Source: Microbacterium sp. SY138 (lineage in GTDB: Bacteria; Actinomycetota; Actinomycetes; Actinomycetales; Microbacteriaceae). Taken from it: a DNA stretch of 64,000 bases. Position 1 is the stretch's first letter. Each line of letters begins with the position of its first letter. This document shows positions 34,693 to 43,299 of the stretch, piece by piece. The stretch covers positions 434,001-498,000 of the forward strand of contig NZ_CP155793.1 in assembly GCF_039729145.1 (NCBI RefSeq), in the 5' to 3' direction. The position numbers and the translations under genes were made by a program. The notes beneath the pieces are model-generated. The model searched no databases. It saw only the letters and a program-made list of their open reading frames with translations, and was not told where the DNA came from.

Positions 34693-35142
34693 TCAGTCCC
34701 GCAGGCGCTGGGGGCCGGCGCCCTGGGTGCCCAGGGCGTCGTCGGGGTTGAGCAGGCCGCACGCCTTCATCGACAGGCACCCGCAGCCGATGCATCCGGT
34801 CAGTTCGCGCTCGAGGCGCTCGATGCCCTCGCGACGCTTCTCGAGCTCGCGCTTCCAGCGCCTCGACGCTCGTTGCCAATCGGCGTGGCTCGGAGTCTCG
34901 GTCAGGGGCACGTCGGCGAACGCGGTCTGCACGTCCGACAGCGGGATGCCGAGGCGCTTCGCGACCGTGATGAGCGAGACACGACGCAGCATGTGCCGGG
35001 CGTAGCGGCGCTGGTTGCCGGGCGTGCGGGTCGAGGCGATCAGGCCGAGCGTCTCGTAGAAGTGCAGGGCGGAGGCGGCGACCCCGGTGCGTCGGGTCAT
35101 CTCGCCGATCGTCAGCGGCTCGTCTGGTGCGTGCGGACTCAT
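34693..35142 (-). CDS. soxR: redox-sensitive regulator SoxR
   Basis: A 149-aa MerR-family sensor with an N-terminal helix-turn-helix (L-T-I-G-E-M-T-R-R-T-G-V-A) and a dimerisation helix. The [2Fe-2S] cysteines are C117, C120, C122 and C128 (C-x2-C-x-C-x5-C). Oxidation of the cluster by redox-cycling compounds switches the target promoter on. Start 35142 is chosen because the N-terminus then aligns with known SoxR. A canonical SoxR box lies 40 bp upstream in the divergent promoter region. Confidence 0.93.
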   Translation of the reverse strand: MSPHAPDEPLTIGEMTRRTGVAASALHFYETLGLIASTRTPGNQRRYARHMLRRVSLITVAKRLGIPLSDVQTAFADVPLTETPSHADWQRASRRWKRELEKRREGIERLERELTGCIGCGCLSMKACGLLNPDDALGTQGAGPQRLRD

Positions 35143-35177
35143 CCGGCGTGCTCTCCCTCCGTCTGCCGTCCCTCGAT

Positions 35178-35208
35178 TTGACCTCAAGTGTACTTGAGGT
35201 TTTACGGT
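35178..35208 (+). promoter_or_regulatory. SoxR box inside a 19-bp-spacer promoter
   Basis: CCTCAAGTGTACTTGAGG (35182-35199) matches the known SoxR box. It sits between TTGACC (35178-35183) and TACGGT (35203-35208) with the long 19-bp spacer typical of MerR-activated promoters. It should drive the fdxA operon to the right. Confidence 0.85.
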
Positions 35209-35276
35209 TGAGGGGTGGCTCGGAGACGGGCCGAACGAACGAATGAGGACAGCGTGACCCGGACGAAGACCCCGCG

Positions 35277-35603
35277 ATGACCTATGTGATCGCCCTGCCG
35301 TGCGTCGATGTGAAGGACAAGGCCTGCATCGACGAATGCCCTGTCGACTGCATCTACGAAGGCGAACGCTCGCTCTACATCCACCCGGACGAATGCGTGG
35401 ACTGCGGTGCCTGCGAGCCGGTGTGCCCGGTCGAGGCGATCTTCTATGAAGACGACCTGCCCGACGAGTGGCAGGACTACTACAAGGCCAACGTCGAGTT
35501 CTTCGACGAGCTCGGGTCGCCGGGAGGCGCCGCGAAGACGGGGATGCTCGCCTTCGATCACCCGATCATCGCCGCGCTCGCACCACAGGGGGAACACGCA
35601 TGA
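35277..35603 (+). CDS. fdxA: ferredoxin FdxA
   Basis: The 108-aa actinobacterial ferredoxin carries C-I-D-E-C-P-V-D-C near residue 17 and [12 protein letters not shown] near residue 40, the layout of a [3Fe-4S]/[4Fe-4S] seven-iron ferredoxin. It passes electrons from the reductase encoded next. It overlaps fprA by ATGA and is the first gene under the SoxR box. Confidence 0.92.
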   Translation: MTYVIALPCVDVKDKACIDECPVDCIYEGERSLYIHPDECVDCGACEPVCPVEAIFYEDDLPDEWQDYYKANVEFFDELGSPGGAAKTGMLAFDHPIIAALAPQGEHA

Positions 35604-36958
35604 CCAACGCCGAACCGCGCATCGCCGTCGTCGGCGCGGGGCCCGCGGGCATCTACGCGGCCGACATCCTGCTCGACCGGGTGCCGACCGCATCGATCGA
35701 CCTGTTCGAGAAGCTCCCGGCACCGTATGGTCTGGTCCGCTACGGCGTCGCGCCCGACCATCCCCGCATCCGCAAGATCACGGATGCCCTGCACGAGGTG
35801 CTCGTGAACCCGCGCATCCGGCTGCGGTGCAACGTCGAGGTCGGCGTGGACATCGGGATCGACGAGCTGCGTGCCGCGTACGACGGAGTGATCGTGGCCA
35901 CGGGGGCCGACCTCGATGTCGCTCTCGACATCCCGGGCATCGACCTGCCCGGTTCGTTCGGCGCGGCCGACTTCGTCGCCTGGTACGACGGGCACCCCGA
36001 TGCGCCGCGCACCTGGCCGCTCGCCGCCGAGGCGGTCGCGGTGCTCGGCGCCGGCAATGTGGCGCTCGACGTGACGAGGATCCTCGCCAAGCATGCGTCG
36101 GCGCTGACCCACACCGACACCCCGGATGCCGTGCTCGACCAGCTCGCTGCCAGCCCGCTGCGGGACGTGCACCTGTTCGCCCGTCGGGGCCCGGCCGACG
36201 TGCGTTTCTCGGCCATGGAGCTGCGCGAGCTCGCCGAGCAGGACGACGTCGATGTGATCGTCGACCCGCACGAGCTCGCCCTCGACGAGCACGCCGAGCG
36301 GATGGTGGCGCAGTTCTCGCAGCGCCGTATCGTCGTGCGCACCATGACCGAATGGGCAGCCCTCGATCCCGCGAGCCGCACCGCCTCGCGCCGCATCCAC
36401 CTGCACCTGCGGCAGCGTCCGGTGCGCGTGCTCGGCACGGACGCGGTCACCGGTATCGAGATGGAACGCACCGCATCCGACGAGCTGGGCCGCATGGTCG
36501 GCACGGGGGAGCTGCTGCGCTATGACGTCGGAGCCGTCTACCGCGCAGTGGGCTACCGCTCGACACCTGTTCCCGGGGTGCCGTTCGACGCCGCTCGCGG
36601 CGTCGTGCCGCACGTCGAGGGTCGCGTCGTCGATGCGGACGGAGCGCCGATCCCGCGACTGTACGCGACCGGTTGGATCAAGCGCGGCCCGGTCGGGCTG
36701 ATCGGGTCGACCAAGTCGGATGCCGCGCAGACGATCGGCCACGTCGTCGACGACCTCGATGCGATCGAGCGCGAGGCGCGCGACATCGATCCGATCGCCC
36801 ATCTCTCGCAGGCGGTCGACCTCGACGGCTGGCTGCGCATCGACGCCGCCGAGCGCGGGGCCGGAGCGGAGCGCGGTCGCGAGCGGACGAAGCTCGTCGA
36901 ACGTGATGAGATGCTGGCACATGCGAAGCAGCAGCAGATGATGGAGGCAGGTCGATGA
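35600..36958 (+). CDS. fprA: ferredoxin-NADP+ reductase FprA
   Basis: The 452-aa FAD enzyme is of the adrenodoxin-reductase type. The FAD loop [10 protein letters not shown] is near residue 9, [12 protein letters not shown] near residue 44, and the NADP loop L-G-A-G-N-V-A-L-D near residue 150. It moves electrons between NADPH and the neighbouring ferredoxin. Start 35600 couples it to fdxA. Placement under SoxR control suggests it supplies reduced ferredoxin or keeps SoxR targets reduced during redox stress. Confidence 0.92.
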   Translation: MTNAEPRIAVVGAGPAGIYAADILLDRVPTASIDLFEKLPAPYGLVRYGVAPDHPRIRKITDALHEVLVNPRIRLRCNVEVGVDIGIDELRAAYDGVIVATGADLDVALDIPGIDLPGSFGAADFVAWYDGHPDAPRTWPLAAEAVAVLGAGNVALDVTRILAKHASALTHTDTPDAVLDQLAASPLRDVHLFARRGPADVRFSAMELRELAEQDDVDVIVDPHELALDEHAERMVAQFSQRRIVVRTMTEWAALDPASRTASRRIHLHLRQRPVRVLGTDAVTGIEMERTASDELGRMVGTGELLRYDVGAVYRAVGYRSTPVPGVPFDAARGVVPHVEGRVVDADGAPIPRLYATGWIKRGPVGLIGSTKSDAAQTIGHVVDDLDAIEREARDIDPIAHLSQAVDLDGWLRIDAAERGAGAERGRERTKLVERDEMLAHAKQQQMMEAGR

Positions 36959-37464
36959 CCGCGACACCCGTACCCACGCCGATCGGCGAGGCGCTCAAAG
37001 CCGCCTTCCGCACCCACCCGGCGGGAGTCGCGATCATCACCGCGAGCACCCCGGAAGGGCCGGTCGGTCTCACCGCGTCCAGCGTCGCCTCGGTGGCGGT
37101 CGATCCCGCGGCGATCGTGTTCTCGGTGACCCGTGCCACCGGTTCTGCAGGAGCGATCCTCGGTGCCGACACCTTCGTGGTGCACCTCATCGACGACGAG
37201 CACTCCGATCTCGCCCAGAGCTTCGCGGTCAGCGGGTCCGAGCGGTTCACGCCCGAGCAGGGATGGGCCACGCTGCCGACCGGCGAACCGCACCTCCCCG
37301 AGGCCAGGGTGGCCCTGCGCTGTCGTCCGATCCAGACGGTCGCCGTCGGTTCGTCGACCGTGGTCATCGCCGAGGTCATCGAGGTGCTGCCTGGTCTCTC
37401 CGGGCGCCCTCTGGTGTACATCGATCGCCGTTTCCACGCACTTCCACACGACAACAACCACTGA
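36955..37464 (+). CDS. flavin reductase family protein
   Basis: A 169-aa flavin reductase-like split-barrel protein. H-P-A-G-V-A-I-I-T near residue 19 and G-L-T-A-S-S-V-A-S near residue 37 are signature strands binding flavin. It overlaps fprA by ATGA and so belongs to the SoxR-box operon. It probably reduces FMN or FAD with NAD(P)H, or serves as a partner of a monooxygenase, but no monooxygenase gene is adjacent. Confidence 0.87.
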   Translation: MTATPVPTPIGEALKAAFRTHPAGVAIITASTPEGPVGLTASSVASVAVDPAAIVFSVTRATGSAGAILGADTFVVHLIDDEHSDLAQSFAVSGSERFTPEQGWATLPTGEPHLPEARVALRCRPIQTVAVGSSTVVIAEVIEVLPGLSGRPLVYIDRRFHALPHDNNH

Positions 37465-37476
37465 AAGGAAGACGTC

Positions 37477-38106
37477 ATGACCACGCTCTACACACTCCCC
37501 GAGCTGCCGTACGACTACTCGGCCCTCGAGCCGCACATCTCGGGCAAGATCATGGAGCTGCACCACTCCAAGCACCACCAGGCCTACGTCACGGGGGCGA
37601 ACACCGCACTCGAGCAGCTCACCGCCGCCCGCAGCGCGGGTGACCTCGCGAACGTGAACAAGCTCGAGAAGGACCTCGCCTTCAACCTCGGCGGCCACAT
37701 CAACCACTCGGTGTTCTGGCAGAACCTCTCGCCCGAGGGCGGCGGAGCACCCGAGGGTGAGCTCGAGGCCGCACTGGTCGACGCCTTCGGATCGATCGAC
37801 GCCTTCCGCGCCCACTTCACCGCGACCGCACTCGGTGTGCAGGGATCCGGTTGGGCCGTGCTCGCCTGGGACAGCGTGGGCGCGCGTCCCGTGATCTTCC
37901 AGCTGTTCGACCAGCAGGGCAACGCGCCGCTCGGCGTCACCCCGCTGCTGCAGCTCGACGTCTGGGAGCACGCCTACTACCTCGACTACCTCAACGTGCG
38001 CGCCGACTACGTCAAGGCGTTCTGGAACCTCGTGAACTGGCCCGATGTGCAGCGCCGCTTCGAGGCCGCCCGCACGGCGACGAAGGGTCTCATCGTCGCG
38101 AGCTGA
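37477..38106 (+). CDS. sodA: superoxide dismutase (Fe/Mn)
   Basis: The 209-aa enzyme converts superoxide to oxygen and peroxide. Metal ligands are the early H-H-S-K-H-H-Q-A-Y histidines (first shown near residue 28), the N-H-S-V-F-W block, and the D-V-W-E-H-A-Y-Y signature (Asp and His) near residue 165. AAAGGAAG lies 7 nt upstream of the ATG, and the flavin reductase gene ends 12 bp upstream, so it may share the SoxR-controlled transcript. Mn versus Fe use cannot be decided by eye. Confidence 0.93.
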   Translation: MTTLYTLPELPYDYSALEPHISGKIMELHHSKHHQAYVTGANTALEQLTAARSAGDLANVNKLEKDLAFNLGGHINHSVFWQNLSPEGGGAPEGELEAALVDAFGSIDAFRAHFTATALGVQGSGWAVLAWDSVGARPVIFQLFDQQGNAPLGVTPLLQLDVWEHAYYLDYLNVRADYVKAFWNLVNWPDVQRRFEAARTATKGLIVAS

Positions 38107-38119
38107 CCCGCGCCGCCGG

Positions 38120-38407
38120 TCACGCGAGGGAGAGGAACAGCTTCTCCAGTTCGGCCATCGACACTCCACGGGTGTCGGTGGCCGCTTGCGTCTCCGCCTC
38201 GGGCTCGGTCATGCAGTCCTTCATGGCGGAGGCGATGATCTGGAAACCCGCCTTGTCGAGAGCCGAGGTGACGGCGGCGAGCTGTGTGACCACCGCCCGG
38301 CAGTCGCCACCCTCTTCGACCGCGGCGATGACGGCGCCGAGCTGTCCTCGGGCTCGCTTGAGACGGTTGGCGATCCTGCGCTGGGTGTCGGCGTCTGCGG
38401 ATGACAT
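38120..38407 (-). CDS. CsoR/CstR-family repressor, likely persulfide sensor
   Basis: A 95-aa all-helical repressor of the CsoR/FrmR family. Counting from the chosen ATG, cysteines sit at 36 and 65, matching Mtb CsoR C36 and C65, but the third copper ligand H61 is Ala. That two-Cys, no-His pattern is found in CstR-type sensors of persulfides. The adjacent divergent operon encodes a CoA-disulfide reductase with a rhodanese domain, which supports this. GGGAG sits 6 nt before the start. A 30-bp perfect palindrome lies in the divergent promoter. Confidence 0.85.
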   Translation of the reverse strand: MSSADADTQRRIANRLKRARGQLGAVIAAVEEGGDCRAVVTQLAAVTSALDKAGFQIIASAMKDCMTEPEAETQAATDTRGVSMAELEKLFLSLA

Positions 38408-38434
38408 GGTCGCTCCCTGGGTGTCGGCTGGACT

Positions 38435-38488
38435 CCCCACTATACCCCCGGGGGTATAGTGGGGACCGATACCCACGGGGGTATCGGT
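38435..38488. promoter_or_regulatory. two CsoR/CstR-type operators and divergent -10 boxes
   Basis: A perfect 30-bp palindrome has arms CCCCACTATACCCCC (38435-38449) and GGGGGTATAGTGGGG (38450-38464). Each arm contains a TATAGT -10 box on its outgoing strand, one per divergent gene. A second operator has arms ACCGATACCC (38465-38474) and GGGTATCGGT (38479-38488). Confidence 0.75.
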
Positions 38489-38497
38489 GAGGAGACG

Positions 38498-38668
38498 ATG
38501 AAAATGTGCCGAGCGGTCCGTTGCAAGACCTGCGGCAAGACGACCTGGGCGGGGTGCGGTCAGCACGTCGACGCCGTGCGGCGAACGGTGCCTGCCGCGC
38601 AGTGGTGTTCCGGACACCCGAAGGAGCAGGCGCAGGGCGGCTTCTTCTCGCGGATGTTCCGGCGATGA
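38498..38668 (+). CDS. 56-aa Cys-rich conserved small protein
   Basis: A tiny protein starting MKMCRAVRCKTCGKTTWAGC and ending with a basic R-M-F-R-R tail. It has five cysteines (C-R-A-V-R-C-K-T-C, A-G-C and W-C) plus two histidines, suggesting zinc or iron binding or persulfide chemistry. From memory, similar proteins occur beside CsoR-type repressors in actinobacteria, but no function is established. GGAGACG precedes the ATG. It is coupled by a 4-nt overlap to the reductase gene and is first in its operon. Confidence 0.8.
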   Translation: MKMCRAVRCKTCGKTTWAGCGQHVDAVRRTVPAAQWCSGHPKEQAQGGFFSRMFRR

Positions 38669-40311
38669 CCACCGTGCAACCGCTCACCGTGGTCATCGTC
38701 GGTGGGGTCGCCGGGGGCATGTCCGCCGCCGCGCGCCTGCGCCGCCTCGACGAGCACGCGCAGATCATGGTGTTCGAACGAGGGCCCGAGGTCTCGTACG
38801 CGAACTGCGGCTTGCCCTATTACGTCGGAGGGGTGATCGCAGAACGCGAATCGCTGCTCTTGCAGACGCCGGAATCTCTGCGCAGCCGCTTCCGACTCGA
38901 TGTGCGTGTGCGTCACGATGTCACGCGAATCGACACTGCGCAGAAGCTCGTCGAGGTCATGGACATCGACTCGGGGCGCCGCTTCACACAGAGCTACGAC
39001 AGGCTGATCCTCGCCACCGGCGCGCGCCCCCGTCTGAACGAGCCCTCCTCGGGCATCCGCACGCGCAGTCTGCGGACGGTCGAAGACGCGGATGCGATCG
39101 ACGCCGCGCTCTCGCGGGCGGGCGTTCCGGTGGTGGTGGTCGGCGGAGGCTACACGGGCCTGGAAGCGGTCGAGAACCTCGTCGCTCGCGGCGCATCCGT
39201 GACGCTGGTGCAGCGGGGATCCCACCTCCTCTCCCCGCTCGATGCGGAGATGGCCGCACCGATCACCGCCGAGGTCCGCGCGCACGGCGTCGATGTGCGC
39301 CTCGGCGTCGAGGTCGTGCGTGCCGTATCCGGGCGGGTCACGCTGAGTGATGGGGCATCCGTCCCCGCCGAACTCGTGATCGATGCCTCCGGAGTTGTAC
39401 CGGAGACGGCGCTCGCCGAAGGTGCCGGCATCCGGCTCGGTGAGACCGGCGGCATCGCGGTCGATTCGATGTGCCGCACGAGCGCCCCCGACGTGTTCGC
39501 GGTGGGCGACGGCGTCGAGAAGCTCGACCTCGTGGGCGGCGACACGGCTCTCATCACGATGGCCGGCCTCGCGAACCGACATGGACGCATGGTGGCCGAC
39601 CTCATCGCGGGGAGGACGGAGACGGCGCGCCCCGCGCTCGGCACCGGGATCGTCCGCGTGTTCGGGGTCGACGCAGCGAAGGTGGGCTGGAGTGAACGGC
39701 AGCTCCGGGCCGCAGGACGTGACTTCTACGTCGTGCATGTGCATCCCGGATCCCACGCCGGCTACTACCCCGGCGCCGAGACGCTGTCCATGAAGATGCT
39801 CGCCGACCCGGCCTCCGACGTGATCCTCGGTGTGCAGGTGGTGGGGCGAGACGGTGTCGACAAGCGGATCGACGTGGTGGCGACCGCCATGCAGGCCGGT
39901 ATCACGGCCGCCGGGCTCGCGAATCTCGAACTCGCCTACGCCCCGCAGTTCGGCTCGGCGAAGGACGCGGTCAACATCCTCGGCTACGTCGCCGAGAACA
40001 CCCGCTCCGGCACGACTCCGACCATCCAATGGCATGAACTCGCTGACGAGCAGCGTGGGGGAGCGACACTTATCGACGTGCGCTCGACGGCCGAGCATGC
40101 TGCCGGCGCGATTCCCGGCGCCGTCAACGTGCCACTCGACGAGCTCAGAGAACGGCTCGACGAGGTGTCCGATGGACCCGTCATCGTGCACTGCCAGGTC
40201 GGATTGCGTGGGCACATCGCCACGCGGATCCTCCGGCAGCGAGGCGTGGACGCGCGCAACCTCGACGGCGGCTATCGCACCTGGCGCGACGCCACCCTAT
40301 GTGAACGCTAG
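38665..40311 (+). CDS. CoA-disulfide reductase with C-terminal rhodanese domain
   Basis: The 548-aa flavoprotein is a two-dinucleotide-binding-domain oxidoreductase fused to a rhodanese domain. The FAD loop is I-V-G-G-V-A-G-G-M-S near residue 11. Redox C48 in S-Y-A-N-C-G-L-P-Y-Y is the CoA-disulfide reductase active Cys. The NAD(P)H loop is V-V-G-G-G-Y-T-G-L-E. The rhodanese domain starts near residue 460 with active C510 in H-C-Q-V-G-L-R-G. Such fusions reduce CoA persulfide or disulfide. It is probably induced by sulfane sulfur via the divergent repressor. Confidence 0.9.
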   Translation: MTTVQPLTVVIVGGVAGGMSAAARLRRLDEHAQIMVFERGPEVSYANCGLPYYVGGVIAERESLLLQTPESLRSRFRLDVRVRHDVTRIDTAQKLVEVMDIDSGRRFTQSYDRLILATGARPRLNEPSSGIRTRSLRTVEDADAIDAALSRAGVPVVVVGGGYTGLEAVENLVARGASVTLVQRGSHLLSPLDAEMAAPITAEVRAHGVDVRLGVEVVRAVSGRVTLSDGASVPAELVIDASGVVPETALAEGAGIRLGETGGIAVDSMCRTSAPDVFAVGDGVEKLDLVGGDTALITMAGLANRHGRMVADLIAGRTETARPALGTGIVRVFGVDAAKVGWSERQLRAAGRDFYVVHVHPGSHAGYYPGAETLSMKMLADPASDVILGVQVVGRDGVDKRIDVVATAMQAGITAAGLANLELAYAPQFGSAKDAVNILGYVAENTRSGTTPTIQWHELADEQRGGATLIDVRSTAEHAAGAIPGAVNVPLDELRERLDEVSDGPVIVHCQVGLRGHIATRILRQRGVDARNLDGGYRTWRDATLCER

Positions 40312-41315
40312 AGCAGGCGGGAGGTGGTCCCGCGCACGTTCAGCTCGTAGGGCAGCGCCGACGGGATGTGCACGGCGTCGGGGGTGGCGAGCTTCGCCAG
40401 CACGGCATCGGCTGCCCGCTCGCCCTGTCCGAGCGGGAACTGATCGACCGTGGTCAGGCGGAAGAACTCGCCGAGTTCATGCCCGTCGATGCCGACGATC
40501 GACAGCTCCTCGGGAACGCTGAAGCCCAGGTCTCGGGCCGCGAGAAGTGCGCCGATGGCCATCTCGTCCGAGGCCGCGAACACGGCGGTCGGGCGGGGGC
40601 CCGGGCGGCCGAGCAGCTGCTTCGCCGCCCGGTAGCCGCCCTCGACCGTGAAGTCGGCGGGCTCGAGGAAGGCATGGTTGAGGGGGATGCCCGCCTTCGC
40701 CAGCGCCTTCTCGAACCCCAGGCGGCGGTTGGTCGGGATGTGGAAGTCGATGTCGAACTCCGGGTTCGCCCCGATGTGCGCGATATCGGTGTGGCCCAGG
40801 CTGATCAGATGCTCGGTGGCAAGTTGCGCGACCGCGACATCGTCGACGGTGAGGGTGTCGAGCTTCGGGTTCGGACCGCCGATCGCGATCACAGGAAGTC
40901 CGAGGTCGAGCAGATACTGCGTCTCGTCCTCGTCGAGCTCGATCGACACCGCGATCACGGCGTCGACGCGCTGTCGGCGCAGGAAGGTGTCGAACACGTG
41001 CCGACGTACGTCCTTGTCGGCAGTGATGTTGTACAGCGTGATGTCATAGCCCTCGCGCATGAGCGCGGCGGAGACGCCGGAGAGCACCGTGCTGAAGAAC
41101 CACCGGTCGAGGAAGGGCACGATCACCCCGACGTTGCGGGTGCGACCCGAGGCCAGGCTCGACGCCCGCGACGAGACGACATAGCCGAGCGACTGCGCCG
41201 CGGCCTGCACCCTCTCCTTCGCGGACTCCGATACGTGACCGCGTCCGCTCAGTGCGCGGGAGACGGTCGCGGTGGAGACTCCGGCGAGCCGGGCGACCTC
41301 ATCGATGCTGGCCAT
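40308..41315 (-). CDS. LacI-family regulator of alpha-glucoside use
   Basis: The 335-aa repressor has an N-terminal helix-turn-helix (S-I-D-E-V-A-R-L-A-G-V-S-T-A-T-V-S-R-A-L) and a periplasmic-binding-like sensor domain. It is downstream of, and on the same strand as, the GH13 glucosidase gene, with palindromic element copy B between them. A LacI-type operator lies at the glucosidase promoter, the likely target. The start has GAGGA upstream. Its stop shares CTAG with the convergent reductase. Confidence 0.88.
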   Translation of the reverse strand: MASIDEVARLAGVSTATVSRALSGRGHVSESAKERVQAAAQSLGYVVSSRASSLASGRTRNVGVIVPFLDRWFFSTVLSGVSAALMREGYDITLYNITADKDVRRHVFDTFLRRQRVDAVIAVSIELDEDETQYLLDLGLPVIAIGGPNPKLDTLTVDDVAVAQLATEHLISLGHTDIAHIGANPEFDIDFHIPTNRRLGFEKALAKAGIPLNHAFLEPADFTVEGGYRAAKQLLGRPGPRPTAVFAASDEMAIGALLAARDLGFSVPEELSIVGIDGHELGEFFRLTTVDQFPLGQGERAADAVLAKLATPDAVHIPSALPYELNVRGTTSRLL

Positions 41316-41336
41316 GTGTTCCTCTGTCGAAAGTGC

Positions 41337-41393
41337 TCCGGTCGCGATTCCTGCCGGTTCACGCGGGCGTGAGCGACAGGAATCGCGACCGGA
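41337..41393. repeat. palindromic intergenic element, copy B
   Basis: Perfect 17-bp arms TCCGGTCGCGATTCCTG (41337-41353) and CAGGAATCGCGACCGGA (41377-41393). It separates the glucosidase stop from the LacI start. The outer nine bases match copies A and C, while the inner arm differs at compensating positions. Confidence 0.75.
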
Positions 41394-41401
41394 AGGGCGT
41401 G

Positions 41402-43072
41402 TCAGGCCTGCGTCGCTGTGGTGTACCAGACGGCGGTGTCGACCGGGATCGACGCGCCTTCGAACGGCTGGCTCTGCAGCATCACGAAGGCGTCGGCCGG
41501 CAGCTCGATCGGCGCCGTGCCGAGGTTCGCGACGACGTGCACGTCACCACGTCGGAAGGCGACCGCGTCGGGACCGGCGTCTTCCCAGACCAGCGAGCCG
41601 CTGCCGAAGCCGTGCTCGCGGCGCGCGGCCAGCAGACGCTTGTACAGCGCGAGCGTCGATGCGGGATCGACCTCTTCGACGTCGCGGGCGTAGGCCGCCC
41701 AGTCTGCGGGCTGCGGGAGCCACGAGAGACCGGTGTCGTTGAATCCGAAGGCCGGAGCCTCGGCCTCCCAGGGCAGGGGCACGCGGCATCCGTCACGACC
41801 GTAGCGCTCGCCGTTCGTGCGGAACCAGGTCGGGTCCTGACGGTACTCGTCCGGGATCTCCATGGCCTCGGGCAGGCCGAGCTCTTCGCCCTGGTACAGG
41901 TACGACGAACCGGGCAGTGCCAGCATCAGCGTGGTCGCGGCGCGGGCGCGGGCCAGGCCGATCGCGGTGTCGGGCTTGCTCGGGGTGTTCGGGCCGATGC
42001 CCTCGCCCTGGGGGTTGTCCGCCGTCAGCGCGAGGCGCGAGGCGTGGCGCACCACATCGTGGTTCGAGAGCACCCAGGTGCTCGGGGCGCCGACCGCGCC
42101 GAAGTCGTCGAGCGACTCCCGGATGACGTCGCCGAGGGCCTTCGCGTTCCACGGCGTCATCAGGTACGGGAAGTTGAACGTCTGGTGCATCTCGTCCGGA
42201 CGCACCCACAGGGCCGTCTGCTTGAGCGTCGGCATCCAGGCCTCGCCGCACAGGGCGCGGTCGCCGTCGTACTCGGCGAGCACCTTGTGCCAGTCGCGGT
42301 AGATGTCGTGCACGCCGTCCTGGCCCCAGTACGGCACGTTCGACTCGCCGCCGCCCATGGAGTCGGCATCGCTCGGGGGCGTGTAGTCGGGCAGGCCTTC
42401 GGCCTTGATCATGCCGTGGGCCACGTCGACGCGGAACCCGTCGACACCGCGGTCGAGCCAGAAGCGCAGGATGGAGCGGAACTCCTCGCGCACCTCTTCG
42501 TTGGTCCAGTCGAAGTCGGGCTGGGTGGCGTCGAAGATGTGCAGGTACCACTGGCCCGGCGTGCCGTCGGCCTCGACGACGCGCTCCCACATGCCGCCGC
42601 CGAACACGGATTCCCAGTTGTTCGGCGGGAGCTCGCCGTTCTCGCCCTTGCCGTCGCGGAAGATGTAGCGCGCGCGCTCGGGGCTGCCCGGGCCGGCCTT
42701 CAACGCCTGCTGGAACCAGACGTGCTGGTCGGACGAGTGGTTCGGCACCAGGTCGACCACCACGCGGATGTTGCGGGCATGGGCGGCCTCGAGCATGTCG
42801 TCGAAGTCGGCCAGCGTGCCGAACAGCGGGTCGACGTCGCGGTAGTCGGCCACGTCGTAACCCGCGTCGCGCTGCGGGCTGGTCATGAACGGGCTCAGCC
42901 AGATCGCGTCGACGCCGAGCTCCTGCAGCGCATCGAGTCGGCTGGTGATGCCCGGCAGGTCGCCGATGCCGTCACCCGAGGCGTCCGCGAAGGATCGGGG
43001 GTAGATCTGGTAGATGACGGCGCTGCGCCACCACTCGGAACCGGGGGCTGCGATCTGCTCAAGCTGTGCCAT
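41402..43072 (-). CDS. GH13 alpha-glucosidase
   Basis: A 556-aa glycoside hydrolase family 13 enzyme cleaving alpha-glucosidic bonds of maltose, isomaltose or related sugars. The nucleophile is D216 in G-F-R-V-D-V-A-H-G, the acid/base Glu is in A-L-C-G-E-A-W, and the transition-state Asp is in L-S-N-H-D-V-V-R-H. V-V-D-L-V-P-N-H-S-S-D is conserved region I. No signal peptide, so it acts in the cytoplasm. ATG 43072 is preceded by TAGCCT at 6 nt and a LacI operator. Confidence 0.92.
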   Translation of the reverse strand: MAQLEQIAAPGSEWWRSAVIYQIYPRSFADASGDGIGDLPGITSRLDALQELGVDAIWLSPFMTSPQRDAGYDVADYRDVDPLFGTLADFDDMLEAAHARNIRVVVDLVPNHSSDQHVWFQQALKAGPGSPERARYIFRDGKGENGELPPNNWESVFGGGMWERVVEADGTPGQWYLHIFDATQPDFDWTNEEVREEFRSILRFWLDRGVDGFRVDVAHGMIKAEGLPDYTPPSDADSMGGGESNVPYWGQDGVHDIYRDWHKVLAEYDGDRALCGEAWMPTLKQTALWVRPDEMHQTFNFPYLMTPWNAKALGDVIRESLDDFGAVGAPSTWVLSNHDVVRHASRLALTADNPQGEGIGPNTPSKPDTAIGLARARAATTLMLALPGSSYLYQGEELGLPEAMEIPDEYRQDPTWFRTNGERYGRDGCRVPLPWEAEAPAFGFNDTGLSWLPQPADWAAYARDVEEVDPASTLALYKRLLAARREHGFGSGSLVWEDAGPDAVAFRRGDVHVVANLGTAPIELPADAFVMLQSQPFEGASIPVDTAVWYTTATQA

Positions 43073-43078
43073 GGGAAC

Positions 43079-43099
43079 AGGCTAGTGCAAACGCTTACA
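43079..43099 (-). promoter_or_regulatory. leaderless promoter with LacI-type operator
   Basis: Minus-strand TAGCCT (43084-43079) lies 6 nt before ATG 43072. TGCAAACGCTTACA (43086-43099) next to it is an imperfect palindrome centred on CG, of the LacI/MalR operator type. Confidence 0.65.
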
Positions 43100-43160
43100 T
43101 TCATGCCAGAGCGGGGATCGAATCGGTTCGGTGCCGCGGATTCCGCCGGCCGAGGCCGCG

Positions 43161-43197
43161 CCACTTGCATGACGGTCGGCCATTTGCATGATCGTCG
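43161..43197. repeat. tandem 19-bp-period direct repeat
   Basis: CCACTTGCATGACGGTCG (43161-43178) and CCATTTGCATGATCGTCG (43180-43197) match at 15 of 18 positions. They lie in the 227-bp gap between the divergent glucosidase and DUF1761 genes. Confidence 0.5.
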
Positions 43198-43299
43198 AGC
43201 GTCCGTGGTCAGGCATCCGTCGCGGTCTCATGCCGGTGTCGCCGGCGGTGCGATCGCAGGCGGGGAGTAGGGTGAGGCATCCGATGAGTGGAGGCTGTC

